Origin: Zobellia alginiliquefaciens
GTDB taxonomy: Bacteria; Bacteroidota; Bacteroidia; Flavobacteriales; Flavobacteriaceae
Assembly: GCF_029323795.1 (NCBI RefSeq)
Contig: NZ_CP119758.1
Location: 1,116,001-1,180,000 of the forward strand
Direction: 5' to 3'
DNA length: 64,000 nt
Position 1 is the stretch's first letter, and each line of letters begins with the position of its first letter. Shown piece after piece: positions 51,946 to 62,300 of this stretch. The notes under the pieces are model-generated. The model had not been told where the DNA came from. It saw only the letters and a list, made by a program, of their open reading frames with translations, and made no database searches. The position numbers and the translations under genes were made by a program.

Positions 51946-52935
51946 TTATACAAGGTAGAAGAAAGTGAATACAAATACCCACACTAAATCTACAAAGTGC
52001 CAATACAGACCAACTTTTTCAACCATCTCATAATGTCCTCTACGCTCGTAAGTACCCAAAATCACATTAAAAAATATGATTATATTGATTACTACACCGG
52101 AGAAAACGTGAAAACCGTGAAAACCTGTTATAAAAAAGAAGAAATCTGCGAATAAACGGCTACCATATTCATTACGGATTAGGTTTGCGCCTTCCACTAC
52201 CAATTTACCATCTTTGATTTTCTTCAAAGACTCTTCTCTATTTAATAATGTTTTATGCCCTTCGTGTTCACCTTCCTGAACTATAGCTTCAGTACGGATA
52301 AGAATGCTTGGATTAGCTTTAAAACCTTCTACAACTTCGTTGAAAGAATAGCTAGGCTTATAACCTTCATCAAAGAACCAAACACCATTTTTATTTTCAT
52401 GCTCAACCCGTTCCGTAGGTATTGTCTTTGCAAAATCTCGAAGAGCGGCGCGCTCACCAGTTTCAGCATTTACAAATTGTAAAATCCTTCCTCCTTTGGT
52501 TTCAACCGCACCAAAATCACCTTTTATAAAAGTACCCCATTCCCAGGCCTGAGAACCAACAAATATGGCACCACCAATAATAGTAAGGAACATATACCAG
52601 ATAACGGCATTTTTCTTCATTTTATGTCCCGCGTCTACAGCCAATACCATAGTCACAGAAGACATAATAAGAATGAAGGTCATAAATGCCACATAAATCA
52701 TAGGGAAATTCCCATGAAAGAAAGGGACGTGAGTAAAGACCTCATCCGCAATCGGCCATGTCTCTATAAATTTAAATCTTGAAAAGCCATAAGCAGCCAA
52801 AAAACCTGAAAAGGTCAAAGCATCAGAAACGATAAAAAACCACATCATCATTTTACCATATGATGCACCTAAGGGGCTATTTCCGCCTCCCCACACGTTT
52901 TCTTCTGCCGTACCAGTTGTTACCGTTGAATCCAT
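51946..52935 (-). CDS. Cytochrome c oxidase subunit III with large hydrophilic insertion
   Basis: The 329-residue protein has the subunit III fold (SYGKMMMWFFIVSDALTFSGFL at the start, FFHGNFPMIYVAFMTFILIMSS, and a C-terminal block FFFFITGFHGFHVFSGVVINII ... GLYWHFVDLVWVFVFTFFYLV). The conserved glutamate and histidines of GFHGxHV and WHFVDLVW are present. Between the third and fourth spans it carries roughly 110 polar residues (about 140-255; including ERVEHENKNGVWFFDEGYKPS) not found in the standard 200-residue subunit. It follows the shorter subunit III gene after 97 bases. It belongs to the heme-copper oxidase supplied by CtaB. Confidence 0.92.
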   Translation of the reverse strand: MDSTVTTGTAEENVWGGGNSPLGASYGKMMMWFFIVSDALTFSGFLAAYGFSRFKFIETWPIADEVFTHVPFFHGNFPMIYVAFMTFILIMSSVTMVLAVDAGHKMKKNAVIWYMFLTIIGGAIFVGSQAWEWGTFIKGDFGAVETKGGRILQFVNAETGERAALRDFAKTIPTERVEHENKNGVWFFDEGYKPSYSFNEVVEGFKANPSILIRTEAIVQEGEHEGHKTLLNREESLKKIKDGKLVVEGANLIRNEYGSRLFADFFFFITGFHGFHVFSGVVINIIIFFNVILGTYERRGHYEMVEKVGLYWHFVDLVWVFVFTFFYLV

Positions 52936-53032
52936 ATATTTTGTAGTATGGTTAGATTTTGCACAAATTTATAGTTTTCTTATGTATCGTGAAAGCACTA
53001 TACACATGAAAAACCAACTTTATTTAATTTTA

Positions 53033-53614
53033 TTACCCCACGAAGTACATAAATGCCAGTAAATAAACCCATAACAGGTCTAAAAAATGCCAAAAAGTTG
53101 AACCAAGTTCTACCCCTAAATATTCCTGAGGAGAGTATTTACCCCTTATTTGATTGTATAGCACCACTAACAACGTAATTATACCCGCTGCAACATGCAC
53201 AATATGCACCATTGCAATCAAGAAAACGTATGATAATTTTATGTTGCTCGTTGGCCCCGTAAAATAGTAGCCCGTAGCTATCATTTGAGAAAACCCATTA
53301 AACTGAAACGCAATAAAAGCTATTCCCAGTCCTAAAGTAGCCAACAACCAATTGGTCCCCATTTTAGAATTCCCCTTTTTAATGGCATTTTTTGCCATTA
53401 TATACGTAAGGCTACTTACAATAATTATAGCTGCACTTATCAAGAATGAGCTTGGCAAATGCAAATCACTGATCCAATCCTCTCTTGAACTACTTACAAT
53501 ATATGCACTGGTCCAACCTGCAAACCCCATAAGAAGGCTTACTATTCCAAACCAGAGCATCATCTTTTTAGCCCTAGCATTCTTCTCTTTCCCCGTTCCT
53601 CTTGTTAAATCCAT
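53033..53614 (-). CDS. Cytochrome c oxidase subunit III, short form
   Basis: The 193-residue protein has five membrane spans in the subunit III order: KMMLWFGIVSLLMGFAGWTSAYIV, SSFLISAAIIIVSSLTYIMA, NWLLATLGLGIAFIAFQFNGF, SYVFLIAMVHIVHVAAGIITLLVVLY and the C-terminal GSTFWHFLDLLWVYLLAFMYFV. The VHxxHV and WHFxDxxW motifs are intact. Having two subunit III genes in tandem is frequent in Bacteroidota oxidase clusters. It follows ctaB with a gap of 5 bases, so it is translated from the same message. Catalytic subunits I and II are not in the window. Confidence 0.92.
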   Translation of the reverse strand: MDLTRGTGKEKNARAKKMMLWFGIVSLLMGFAGWTSAYIVSSSREDWISDLHLPSSFLISAAIIIVSSLTYIMAKNAIKKGNSKMGTNWLLATLGLGIAFIAFQFNGFSQMIATGYYFTGPTSNIKLSYVFLIAMVHIVHVAAGIITLLVVLYNQIRGKYSPQEYLGVELGSTFWHFLDLLWVYLLAFMYFVG

Positions 53615-53619
53615 CTTCT

Positions 53620-54519
53620 TTAAATAAACTTATCTATTACATAAACCACTTGCATTAGCGTAATATAACTAACACTGGCCAACATTAACTTGCGAGCGGT
53701 AACATTATCTCTTCTCTCGTATAATAGGAATGCAAAAACCAACATAACCATACCCATTAAAAATATAATTACAGCTGCCGGAACGGAAAGTTCCAATCTA
53801 CCTGTAAAACCAAATGCGGGAACTATTGATATAACCAGCATCCAAATGGTATACATTATAATCTGCAGAGCGGTACCCTTATCTTTTTTACCGGTAGGCA
53901 ACATTTTAAACCCTCCCCTTTTATAATCATCATCCAACATCCAGCCTAAAGCCCAAAAATGAGGAAATTGCCAAAAAAACTGTATCATAAACAAAGTACC
54001 CGGCTCTATTCCAAATTCATTGGCGGCAGCCACCCACCCCAACATAAAAGGAATAGCCCCCGGAAAGGCACCAACAAAAACAGCTAACGGCGTCTTTGTT
54101 TTTAGCGGTGTATAACAACTTGTATAGAGAAATATGGAGATTGCCCCGAACATAGCTGTCTTAGGGTTCAAAATATATAGGGAAACAACACCTAAAACGG
54201 TGAGCAAAACTGCTATGAACAATGCTTTATTCACAGACATCCTACCGGAAGGAATAGGACGATTTTGAGTACGTTTCATTAACGCATCCAAATCCTTTTC
54301 AATAATCTGATTATATGCATTAGAAGCACCAACCATACAATACCCACCAAAGGCCAATAATAAAAGGGAAACAACATCAATTTGATAGGCTCCCAGTAAA
54401 TACCCGGCCAAAGAAGAAAAAACCACACTTATAGCCAGTCTAGCTTTTGTAATTTCTTTAAAATCGGCCATTGCCAACGCCAAAGTAGGAGCTGTTGCCG
54501 TATCCACCGCTGTCTTCAT
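53620..54519 (-). CDS. ctaB: Protoheme IX farnesyltransferase (heme O synthase)
   Basis: The 299-residue membrane protein is a UbiA-family prenyltransferase with about nine spans. The substrate-binding motif ASNAYNQIIEKDLDALMKRTQNRPIPSGRMS near residues 60-90 contains the NxxxDxxxD residues that hold farnesyl diphosphate through magnesium. A second acidic motif DDDYKRGGFKMLP near 197 matches the DxxxD region. It converts heme B to heme O for the oxidase. It heads the unit ctaB, subunit III, subunit III, subunit IV, and has a well-formed promoter 19-49 bases upstream. Confidence 0.95.
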   Translation of the reverse strand: MKTAVDTATAPTLALAMADFKEITKARLAISVVFSSLAGYLLGAYQIDVVSLLLLAFGGYCMVGASNAYNQIIEKDLDALMKRTQNRPIPSGRMSVNKALFIAVLLTVLGVVSLYILNPKTAMFGAISIFLYTSCYTPLKTKTPLAVFVGAFPGAIPFMLGWVAAANEFGIEPGTLFMIQFFWQFPHFWALGWMLDDDYKRGGFKMLPTGKKDKGTALQIIMYTIWMLVISIVPAFGFTGRLELSVPAAVIIFLMGMVMLVFAFLLYERRDNVTARKLMLASVSYITLMQVVYVIDKFI

Positions 54520-54537
54520 TCATCTTTTTTCGAACCG

Positions 54538-54568
54538 CAAAGATAGCTTTCAACCTCTATTTCTGCAA
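54538..54568 (-). promoter_or_regulatory. Bacteroidota-type promoter of the ctaB-cox operon
   Basis: On the minus strand a TTG (54568-54566), a 20-base spacer and a -7 TATCTTTG (54545-54538) fit the consensus. The transcript would start only about 12 bases before the ctaB ATG. Confidence 0.6.
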
Positions 54569-54642
54569 CCAATTGTGCATCTTTCTATTATATACCCAAT
54601 AGACCTAACAAACACTGTAATTACCCCAAAACAAAACAGCAT

Positions 54643-54673
54643 AAAAAAACCTGTCTACAAGTAGACAGGTTTT
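54643..54673 (-). terminator. Intrinsic terminator of the tonB-type gene
   Basis: A perfect 12-bp stem (AAACCTGTCTAC at 54647-54658 with GTAGACAGGTTT at 54661-54672) with a 2-base centre is followed on the minus strand by T residues to 54643. It lies 21 bases beyond the tonB stop. Confidence 0.85.
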
Positions 54674-54693
54674 ATATATAATGTTTGAGTAGT

Positions 54694-55398
54694 TTACTGC
54701 AACTTAAAAGTAATAGGAATACTAAATGGAACCCTTACAGCCCTACCCCGTTGCTTACCTGGCGTCATTTTAGGAAGCTTGCTAATAATACGTGCAGCTT
54801 CTTTTTCTAAGTTTTTGTCCGGTCCACGCATTCTTACGTTACCGATGCTACCATCTTTTTGAATAGTAAACATTACACTAACTCTACCTTGAACACCCAT
54901 TTCTTGAGCAATTTCCGGGTATCGGAAGTTTTTACCAATATGCTTCTGCATCATTTTCTGAAAACAAGCCCTTTTATCAGACTCACTTTCACAACCTGGA
55001 AAAATAGGCACATCTTCAATAACTGCGAAAGGTACGTCTACATCCTCTACCTCTTCTTCTACAATTACATCTTCTACTTCAATGATTTCTTCTTCCTGAC
55101 TGGTCTCTGTAGATTCGATTACAGTTTCTTCAACTTCTTCTTCATCTTCAACAACCTCAATAATTTCCGGAGCCGCTGGTGGCGGTGGTGGCGGTGGCGT
55201 CTTAATTTGCTCTGTCATTGGAACCTCTTCATCCAAATCTTCATCAACGTTCATAGAAATGTCATAATCATTGGTCTTATCATACGTTTTCCACTCTAAA
55301 GCGGTATACACCAATGCCATTGTAAGTGCCAGTCCAACAACAAAATAGAGTCCGCTGTTACGACCTATATCTGCTTTCGGGTTCTTTTTCGGTTCCAT
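54694..55398 (-). CDS. Energy transducer TonB
   Basis: The 234-residue protein has the TonB layout: cytoplasmic Lys-rich start (MEPKKNPKADIGRNSG), one membrane span (LYFVVGLALTMALVYTALEW, about 17-36), a proline stretch (KTPPPPPPPAAPEI near 68-81) and an unusually acidic linker rich in Glu/Val. The C-terminal TonB domain (about 145-234) has FRYPEIAQEMGVQGRVSVMFTIQKDGSIGNV and VRVPFSIPITFKLQ. It couples inner-membrane energy to TonB-dependent receptors such as SusC-type importers; no ExbB/ExbD or receptor gene is close by. A cysteine pair (PGCESESDKRACFQ) precedes the folded domain, common in Bacteroidota TonBs. It is monocistronic with a strong terminator. Confidence 0.93.
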   Translation of the reverse strand: MEPKKNPKADIGRNSGLYFVVGLALTMALVYTALEWKTYDKTNDYDISMNVDEDLDEEVPMTEQIKTPPPPPPPAAPEIIEVVEDEEEVEETVIESTETSQEEEIIEVEDVIVEEEVEDVDVPFAVIEDVPIFPGCESESDKRACFQKMMQKHIGKNFRYPEIAQEMGVQGRVSVMFTIQKDGSIGNVRMRGPDKNLEKEAARIISKLPKMTPGKQRGRAVRVPFSIPITFKLQ

Positions 55399-55451
55399 AA
55401 TTTTGTATTTTAATGTTTGCTAATTTAATTAAATAATCCTTTAACAAGCAA

Positions 55452-55874
55452 CTAATTTTTCCATTTTAACCACCTTTCGCTTGAAAAAAGGGATTTAACG
55501 GCTAACGAGCCAAAGATTGCACCCACACTATTTGCCAAAGCATCTAGAATATCGCCATGGCGATCCGCCGTAAAACTATATTGTAATACCTCAATAATTA
55601 TACCATAAATAACTGCTCCGATCATGGCTAAAAAAACAGCCTTACGCAACTCCATAGTTCCATTGGATATTTCCTTAATAAACAATACGGCTAAAAAAGC
55701 AGCACCAAAATAAAAAGAAAAATGCACCACCTTGTCAAGGTTTGGAATATCTATATCTGCGGCATCTGTATCAGAGAAAGAGGCTAGACTAGTAAACGTA
55801 ACGAATACCATCCAACCTATAAAAGCAATCGTATACTTACGGTTTTTAAGCACCAATAAGCGATTTATAGTCAT
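55452..55874 (-). CDS. VanZ-like family membrane protein
   Basis: The 140-residue protein has four hydrophobic segments and the VanZ-like pattern: [43 protein letters not shown] near residues 22-65, then [38 protein letters not shown] near 85-122. The conserved acidic and Gln/Tyr positions (DKVVHF, EVLQ, R-x-x-D-x-x-D-x-x-A-N) are intact. VanZ gives teicoplanin resistance in enterococci, but most members have no tested role. The ATG lies inside the gcvH 3' end (29-base overlap), indicating translational coupling. Function here is unknown. Confidence 0.88.
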   Translation of the reverse strand: MTINRLLVLKNRKYTIAFIGWMVFVTFTSLASFSDTDAADIDIPNLDKVVHFSFYFGAAFLAVLFIKEISNGTMELRKAVFLAMIGAVIYGIIIEVLQYSFTADRHGDILDALANSVGAIFGSLAVKSLFSSERWLKWKN

Positions 55875-56226
55875 CCGCAGACAAAAGATCGTCTACCTGA
55901 GAAGCATCACTGATTTTTATCTTTACCATCCAGCCCTTACCGTAGGGGTCTGAATTTACATTTTCAGGCGTATCTTCCAATTCTTCGTTGAACTCAATAA
56001 TCTCTCCACTCAAAGGTTGAAATAAATCAGATACGGTTTTTACAGCTTCAACCGTACCAAAAACTTCTTCTCTATCCAAAGTTTCATCTACGGTCTCTAC
56101 TTCAACATAAACAATATCTCCCAATTCACTCTGGGCAAAATCGGTAATGCCTACTGTAGCTATATCACCATCTATTTTAATCCACTCATGGTCTTTCGTA
56201 TACTTTAATTCTGCAGGTATATTCAT
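55846..56226 (-). CDS. gcvH: Glycine cleavage system H protein
   Basis: The 126-residue lipoyl carrier starts [21 protein letters not shown] at the ATG at 56224-56226; an open frame extends upstream to 56298 but crosses the promoter. The lipoylated lysine lies in [14 protein letters not shown] near residue 63, and the C-terminal [12 protein letters not shown] is typical. It shuttles the aminomethyl group between the P, T and L proteins of glycine cleavage. No gcvP or gcvT is in the window, so the H gene stands apart from its partners. It is followed by the overlapping VanZ-like gene and preceded by sprA. Confidence 0.95.
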   Translation of the reverse strand: MNIPAELKYTKDHEWIKIDGDIATVGITDFAQSELGDIVYVEVETVDETLDREEVFGTVEAVKTVSDLFQPLSGEIIEFNEELEDTPENVNSDPYGKGWMVKIKISDASQVDDLLSADDYKSLIGA

Positions 56227-56245
56227 GGTCTTATTTTTATTGAAA

Positions 56246-56277
56246 CAAATGTATTGTTTTCTGAAAGAGTATTCAAA
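56246..56277 (-). promoter_or_regulatory. Bacteroidota-type promoter of gcvH
   Basis: On the minus strand a -33 TTTG (56277-56274), a 20-base spacer and a -7 TACATTTG (56253-56246) fit the consensus. The -7 element ends 19 bases before the gcvH start. gcvH thus has its own transcript after sprA. Confidence 0.6.
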
Positions 56278-56387
56278 AAAACAAGACCAAGTTGACAAGG
56301 AAATGAAAAATATTACCCTAACTTAATATTCCCCTCTTTATAGATTGCTACACCACATGAGGTTCACCTATAATCCAAAGGTGTAGA

Positions 56388-59300
56388 TTAGTTACCAAAA
56401 TTGTACCGTATAGTAAACCCGGTGTTGATTGTGGTCTGTGGAAAAGCCGTAGATACGGCAAACTGAGAGAACGAATGATCATAGAAGAACAGGGCATTCA
56501 AGTTTTTGCTTAATGCGTAGTCTGCAGTAAACTTAATGGATAATAAATTCTGACCCGAAGTAATCTGATTGTTATCTATATCCAAGTTTCTTATTATGGT
56601 GATGTTATCCCTTAAGGTAACATCTGCCTTTAGATTCAAATCACCTTTTAAACGGGTTTTGTTTCCACCAATGTTCGTAACAAACTTTACATCCTTAAAG
56701 CGATACCCTAAGCCCACAGTATATTCCTTACCGTTCATTTCGGTCATAAGGTTATTATCAAAGCTAAGCGCCAAGGTTCTACTGGTTCTCATTTCCGCTA
56801 AAACGCTTACTGAGTTTTTCATCTCAAAATCTACACGAACTAGCGGATTGAACTCATCGTTCAATACCACATTATTCAATATAAGGTCAGGCATTAAATC
56901 TCCGGTCTCAGGATCTACAGCAGAAGAACCCTCATTTTCTAACTGCGTTTTCTCAAGATTAGTCTGAAAAGAGTTAATACTATACGCTGCACGGTATCCA
57001 TGACTCAAAGAAAAACGCTGAAATGTTTTCTTGAACCACTTATTCCGCATAAGTCCCGTAAACTTTAAATTCCAATTAGGAATAGGAATATCACGGAAAG
57101 CATCTAAATTCACTCGCTCTGCATCTTGTCCTGTATACGCCGCAAAGAAAGCCGGAAGCAACACATCTTGTTGAGTTTTACCATATTTTTCCGGAAAATC
57201 ATCTGCATCTAATTCCCCAGGAATCTCTCCTCTATCCGCAACTAATCTATTGGCGATGGTAATCCTGTTCTGTTTGAATTGCTCAAAAGTTTTGGAATCA
57301 AACTCATCACTCTTATTAAAAACGGTACCGATCATAACAGTTGAGATACTGAAGTTCCCATAGTTATTACCCAAAAGATTATTATATTCCAACGAGCCAT
57401 CCGCATTGTTACGGATTACACTAAAATTCTCCTGATAACTATCTGAAAACTGTCTATCCGCAGATAAATCTATAGTCAAATCTTTAATAGGTTGTGCCGT
57501 AGCCGTAATATTAAGTTGTCTATTTATATTTTGAATGTACTGCTCATTGAACTCCTCAAAACCGGTAAGCCATCCTTTTCTAGCCGCATCAAAACGTACA
57601 TCTGCCTGACTACCGAATACAAAACCAACGGAAGGCTTTAACGAACCTACAAAACCAACCGACTGCGTATACCCAGGCAAAACCTTACCCCTGCTTTCAT
57701 TATAATTTACGTTCAAACGCTTTACCATGGTAAGGACATCCACTGCCGTATTAAAAAGTCCGCTACTTTTCTTCTCCGTTTTTTCTCCGTTTGATGCTGG
57801 GTTCCCTGCTTTATCCCTGCGCACTGGCGCCCTATTGGCTGCCGGTTTACCGCTACGCTTCTTAAGCCCTATCAAGTCATAGAACTTTTGCATGCTTAAA
57901 TTAGCCGTAATATTATGGGTGCTGGCATTCTGTACTGTATTGATATCCTCTAGAGCTACTTCCCTTAAAGCATCACCACCACGTTGCCAATCAAAATTAC
58001 TGGTATAACTGTATTGTGCATTAATAAAGTCTAGCGCAGGAATCTTACTGAACGGAAGGTCATAATTGAGCTCTAATTGCTGCGAATGTCTATTTGGCTC
58101 CCCTAAATCCCAAAAACCGTCCCATAAACCTAAAGTTTCGTCTATGCGCTTATCCTCACTTCCGGTATCCGTAACATAATCTTCATAATAGTTTCTAACT
58201 ATATGGTTGTTACTTGCCGTCATATTTAAACGTAACGATTTGGTAAGACTGTAATTTACCGCATACTGCCAATTGAACTGGTAATTTCTCTGCTGCAAAG
58301 TAGGCAACTCCAGTTTATCCACTCCCTCTTCTACAACATCTCTAAATCGCTGTTGATTAAACTGCCTATCTATATTAGAATTTACAGAAACACTTGTTGG
58401 TAGTAAACTTAGGTTCAACTCTTTGAGCCACCTCCAATACTGACCCGTAAAAAGAGAATCGTTTTTAGCAAAAGGGGCTACCTCAACGGGCTTAAAATTA
58501 TGATTATATACAAAACCGGCAGCCACGTTCTTATCTTCTAACGAAGCAATTTCAAAATCTCTATGGTTGGTCTCGTTATATGAATAATTAAAAGTAAAGT
58601 TTTCTATATCATAGAAATTAGCATCAGCCTCTTCTCCTCTATCCTTACGAACACCAATAAAGTTGATACTGGTTCTTTTTGTATAATCTTCCGCTTGCTG
58701 CTCAATAGCTTTTGCTTCTTCCGGAGTATCTGCGGCATCAATTCTATCTTGTAGTTTTAAATCGTCATACACAGGATCAAACTCTGGTGTTATCATTTGC
58801 TCCGATATTCCATAGTTAAACGGAAGTTGAATTCCCCATTTATTAGGCAACAACTGACCTAGGTTTACATTGGTAACCACATCATAAGAAAGAGCGTCTT
58901 CCCTAGCTCGCTCATTGGGCATCTGATCAATAGCGCCAAAACCGGAAGTACTTGTACTACCTGTAGCGGAGACATTGGCAAAATCCGCAAAATTAGCATC
59001 CACTGCAGCCAATGCGGCCCAACCACCTTCATTATCCAAACCGGCCAAACGCAATTCATTAAACCAAACCTCACCCCTTGCCGGAACCCGACCTACGTTT
59101 TTCACACCCACCATCATACTGCGAATGCTTCCTAGAGAAGGATTACCTTGGATTCCAATACGTAATCTACCCGGGGTTCGCGCAGAAAGTGCATCTACAG
59201 GAACTACTTCCCCATCTATTACTTCAAAATATCTTATTTCACTTAGATCACTACCAGCAATCCAAACCGACTTAACCTTATTAAGGTCCGCCAGCACAAT

Positions 59301-62300
59301 CTCCATCTGGTTATTGTCCGGCCAAACGGCTTCCTCAGAACTTGAGCCAAACGGTGTGAACTCCAAGGGAATCTCCAATTGATAAAAGTTCTCCGAGAAA
59401 TCAGTTCCTATTCTAAGGAAACCAACCAAAGGTTCATCTAAGCTATAACTATCTGTCTCTAGAATTTTCTCGGCATGTATGAACATTTTCAATTTCTCAT
59501 ACTGACGCACATCTATATCCAAACTTTTAAAAACACCTCGTGAATCTTGAGATTCTAGGTTTTCCACAACCAAAGACAAGGACTGCTCGTTCTGTTGAAT
59601 GATGGTATTATTGTTGTTCAATTGCTCCCTAACCACACCTGGCGGCAACACATACGGAATAGGGGTTCTATTCTCATTTTCTTGAACGTTTACCGCATTA
59701 ACATCTAAAGTGGTAGCATCATCTGCCGTATTAGGGTCGTCTACATCAAGAGATTTTGTGTATGTCCTCCAATCGCCACGCACCAAATCCAAGGTAGCAA
59801 AACGCAAGAGCACATCACTAGAGAAACCTGTTAGATACATTCTTAGAGAACTGATAGACCTAAAATCATTGATCCCACCAACAGCTTCAGTAAAATCGCT
59901 CAATGGAATTTTATACTGTATCCAACGGGTACGCACCGTACTTTCGTTTGGAATCCTAGTTCCAGAAAGCACCAATGAGTCACGAATATCGGTTACATAT
60001 TTATCATTAATCGTTGTATTTGGCTTAATAGGAATTCGGTATTCATAATAACTATTTACCGTATTCATGGTAAGGTCGCGATCAATATCCTCAACATCGG
60101 GCAACGTAGTAGACCCCCTATTATCATTGGTAACCTCAACTGGCGAGTTCCCCTGCGGGTTATTGAAATTTAGGTATCTATTAAGTATGCCCCCATCACG
60201 TTGCAAGAAATATTCATAGTTATCCAACGCCGGATCTTCAGGATTATCGTTCCCATAAATTGCAGCCTCTCCCGCATCATTTAAACCATCAAAACCAAGA
60301 TCTTGTTGTGTACGGCTACCCTCATTAACATCAAAAGCATATACCAAAGCCTGTGTAGCGGGCACTGGGCCCCAAGTAGGATTTTCAGGCTTTACACTGC
60401 CCTGCCCATCAATAGGAAGTCCGTTTTCATATTGTTTGAGTCCATCAGCCAAAATATCCTCGGAGATGTTACCCAAGTTAAAAACTAGTTCACCTTGGCT
60501 TGTTGCGGTTCCTTCTAAATATGGGTCCATTACCCAAAATTGAACGAACTCAACATTGGCCTGTTCAAAGTTGGTACTGCTCAAAGAGCGCATAATACCA
60601 CCCCATTTGTCATTTGGTGATACGGTCTCAAAATTACCGTTGGCATTATACGGACCTTTCATTTCCGGGTAGTACGCCACATCTAATGTAGTCTGTTGGC
60701 GTGTCTGCCCCTGAGCTACTTCTACTTTTGGGAATACTTCATCTATAAATATTCTTCTTGTAGCGTTCGTTGAAATATCATTATCACTGATACTAGCTGG
60801 TCTTTGGTTGGTATAAAATACTGGATCAATTGTATACCAAGCCGTTTTAGCCCTACCAAATCCTGTCTCCAATCCTTTCTGCGTAGGTGCATCTAAAAAT
60901 TCCAACGGCGTACTAGCAAGTGCCCAACCTAAGGAAGAGCGAATATCTATTAATGCCTGCGCTCCTTCAAAATCATCTAAATAGGTAGTTGTTTCTCCTT
61001 GAAAATCGGCATTTTTAGGAGAGTTTGGTTTTAACCAAGCCACTTCACCACGTACCGAAATATTAGAAGGTACATCTGTATCAATATTGGGTAGCTTATT
61101 GACCAAACGGGTCAAAAACGGGACTTCTGTTGAGAAATTTCCATTGATTCCGAATACGGTGTTATTGACAGGCTCTACGCCAAAGTTGGACTTTTGGGTT
61201 AATGGCCTTTCATTTAGGTTTAACAAAGTGGCGCCTAAAACAAAATTCTTATTAAACTGATGTTCAACATTTACACCCGTAAAACGACGGGTTTGTTGGC
61301 CGAAAACTGCATTATTTTCTACCGAAATATTAATAGGTGTATTAGAAGCTTCTAAACTTGGATCAAGAATTTGAACCGTTCCCGCCTGATAGTTTACCGT
61401 ATAATCAATTCCTTCCTGTAACTGCCTTCCTCCAGCGGTAACACGTACTGAACCTCGTGGTACATTAAACGCTCCAATAGGAATACCGTTACTACCTTCT
61501 GATTTGTATCTACCTTTTAACAGGAACTTATCTTTTTCAGGGTTTTGTAAGGCTGCAGATTTGGTAAGCTCATACATATCCCTAAATACATATTTCGCTT
61601 GGTTAGCGTTATACCCAGTTTCCGTATTATAATCTCCACCTCCCAAACGTTCAAAAAGATATTCCCCAAAAGGTTCCACCTTAGTGAATATAATCTGTCC
61701 GTTTTGCGTATCTACGGTAAGTCCGGGTACAAAATCAAAAAATCCATCTCCACCAGGTTGCACATCGTTATAGGCATTTAACCTATCAAAATTAAATACA
61801 TCAAGTAATATGCGTTCTTCCAAAGGTTTACCTCCATCCGTTTGGTTCGGGAAATCTTCAACCGGAGTAATATAGTTTCTTGGTGTTGGATTGGAATACA
61901 GAATATTCATTTTAAAATCCTCTTCACTCAACCTAAAGGCACCTGTGGCGTAAATGTTCTTCATCATCAAATCCCAAATAGGATCTGACACATTTGTAAT
62001 ATTACTTTTAAGAAGTTTTAAGACCAGTGTGTTATTATCAATAATAGGGTTATCAATAGAGCCAGAAACTGTAGTTGCATCTAATCCTCCATTGGCAAAT
62101 TCACCTACCTGATATACTTTTCCATTATAGGTATATTGAAATGCAACAGCCAGAACTTCGTCATTGCTTAAACGTTGATTTAACGAAATATAACCCAATT
62201 GAGAGTTAAACTGAAAATCCCTACTTAACTCTAATTTTCTAGCATTTTCTAAATACGCATAATCAAACCCTTGGTTAGGCTGGTAACCAGCAACGTTAAA

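Noticed and set aside
54859-55299. Plus-strand open frame of 146 codons opposite tonB
   Set aside because: It is the complement of the Glu/Val- and Pro-rich TonB linker, giving a Phe/Asn/Arg-rich nonsense product.
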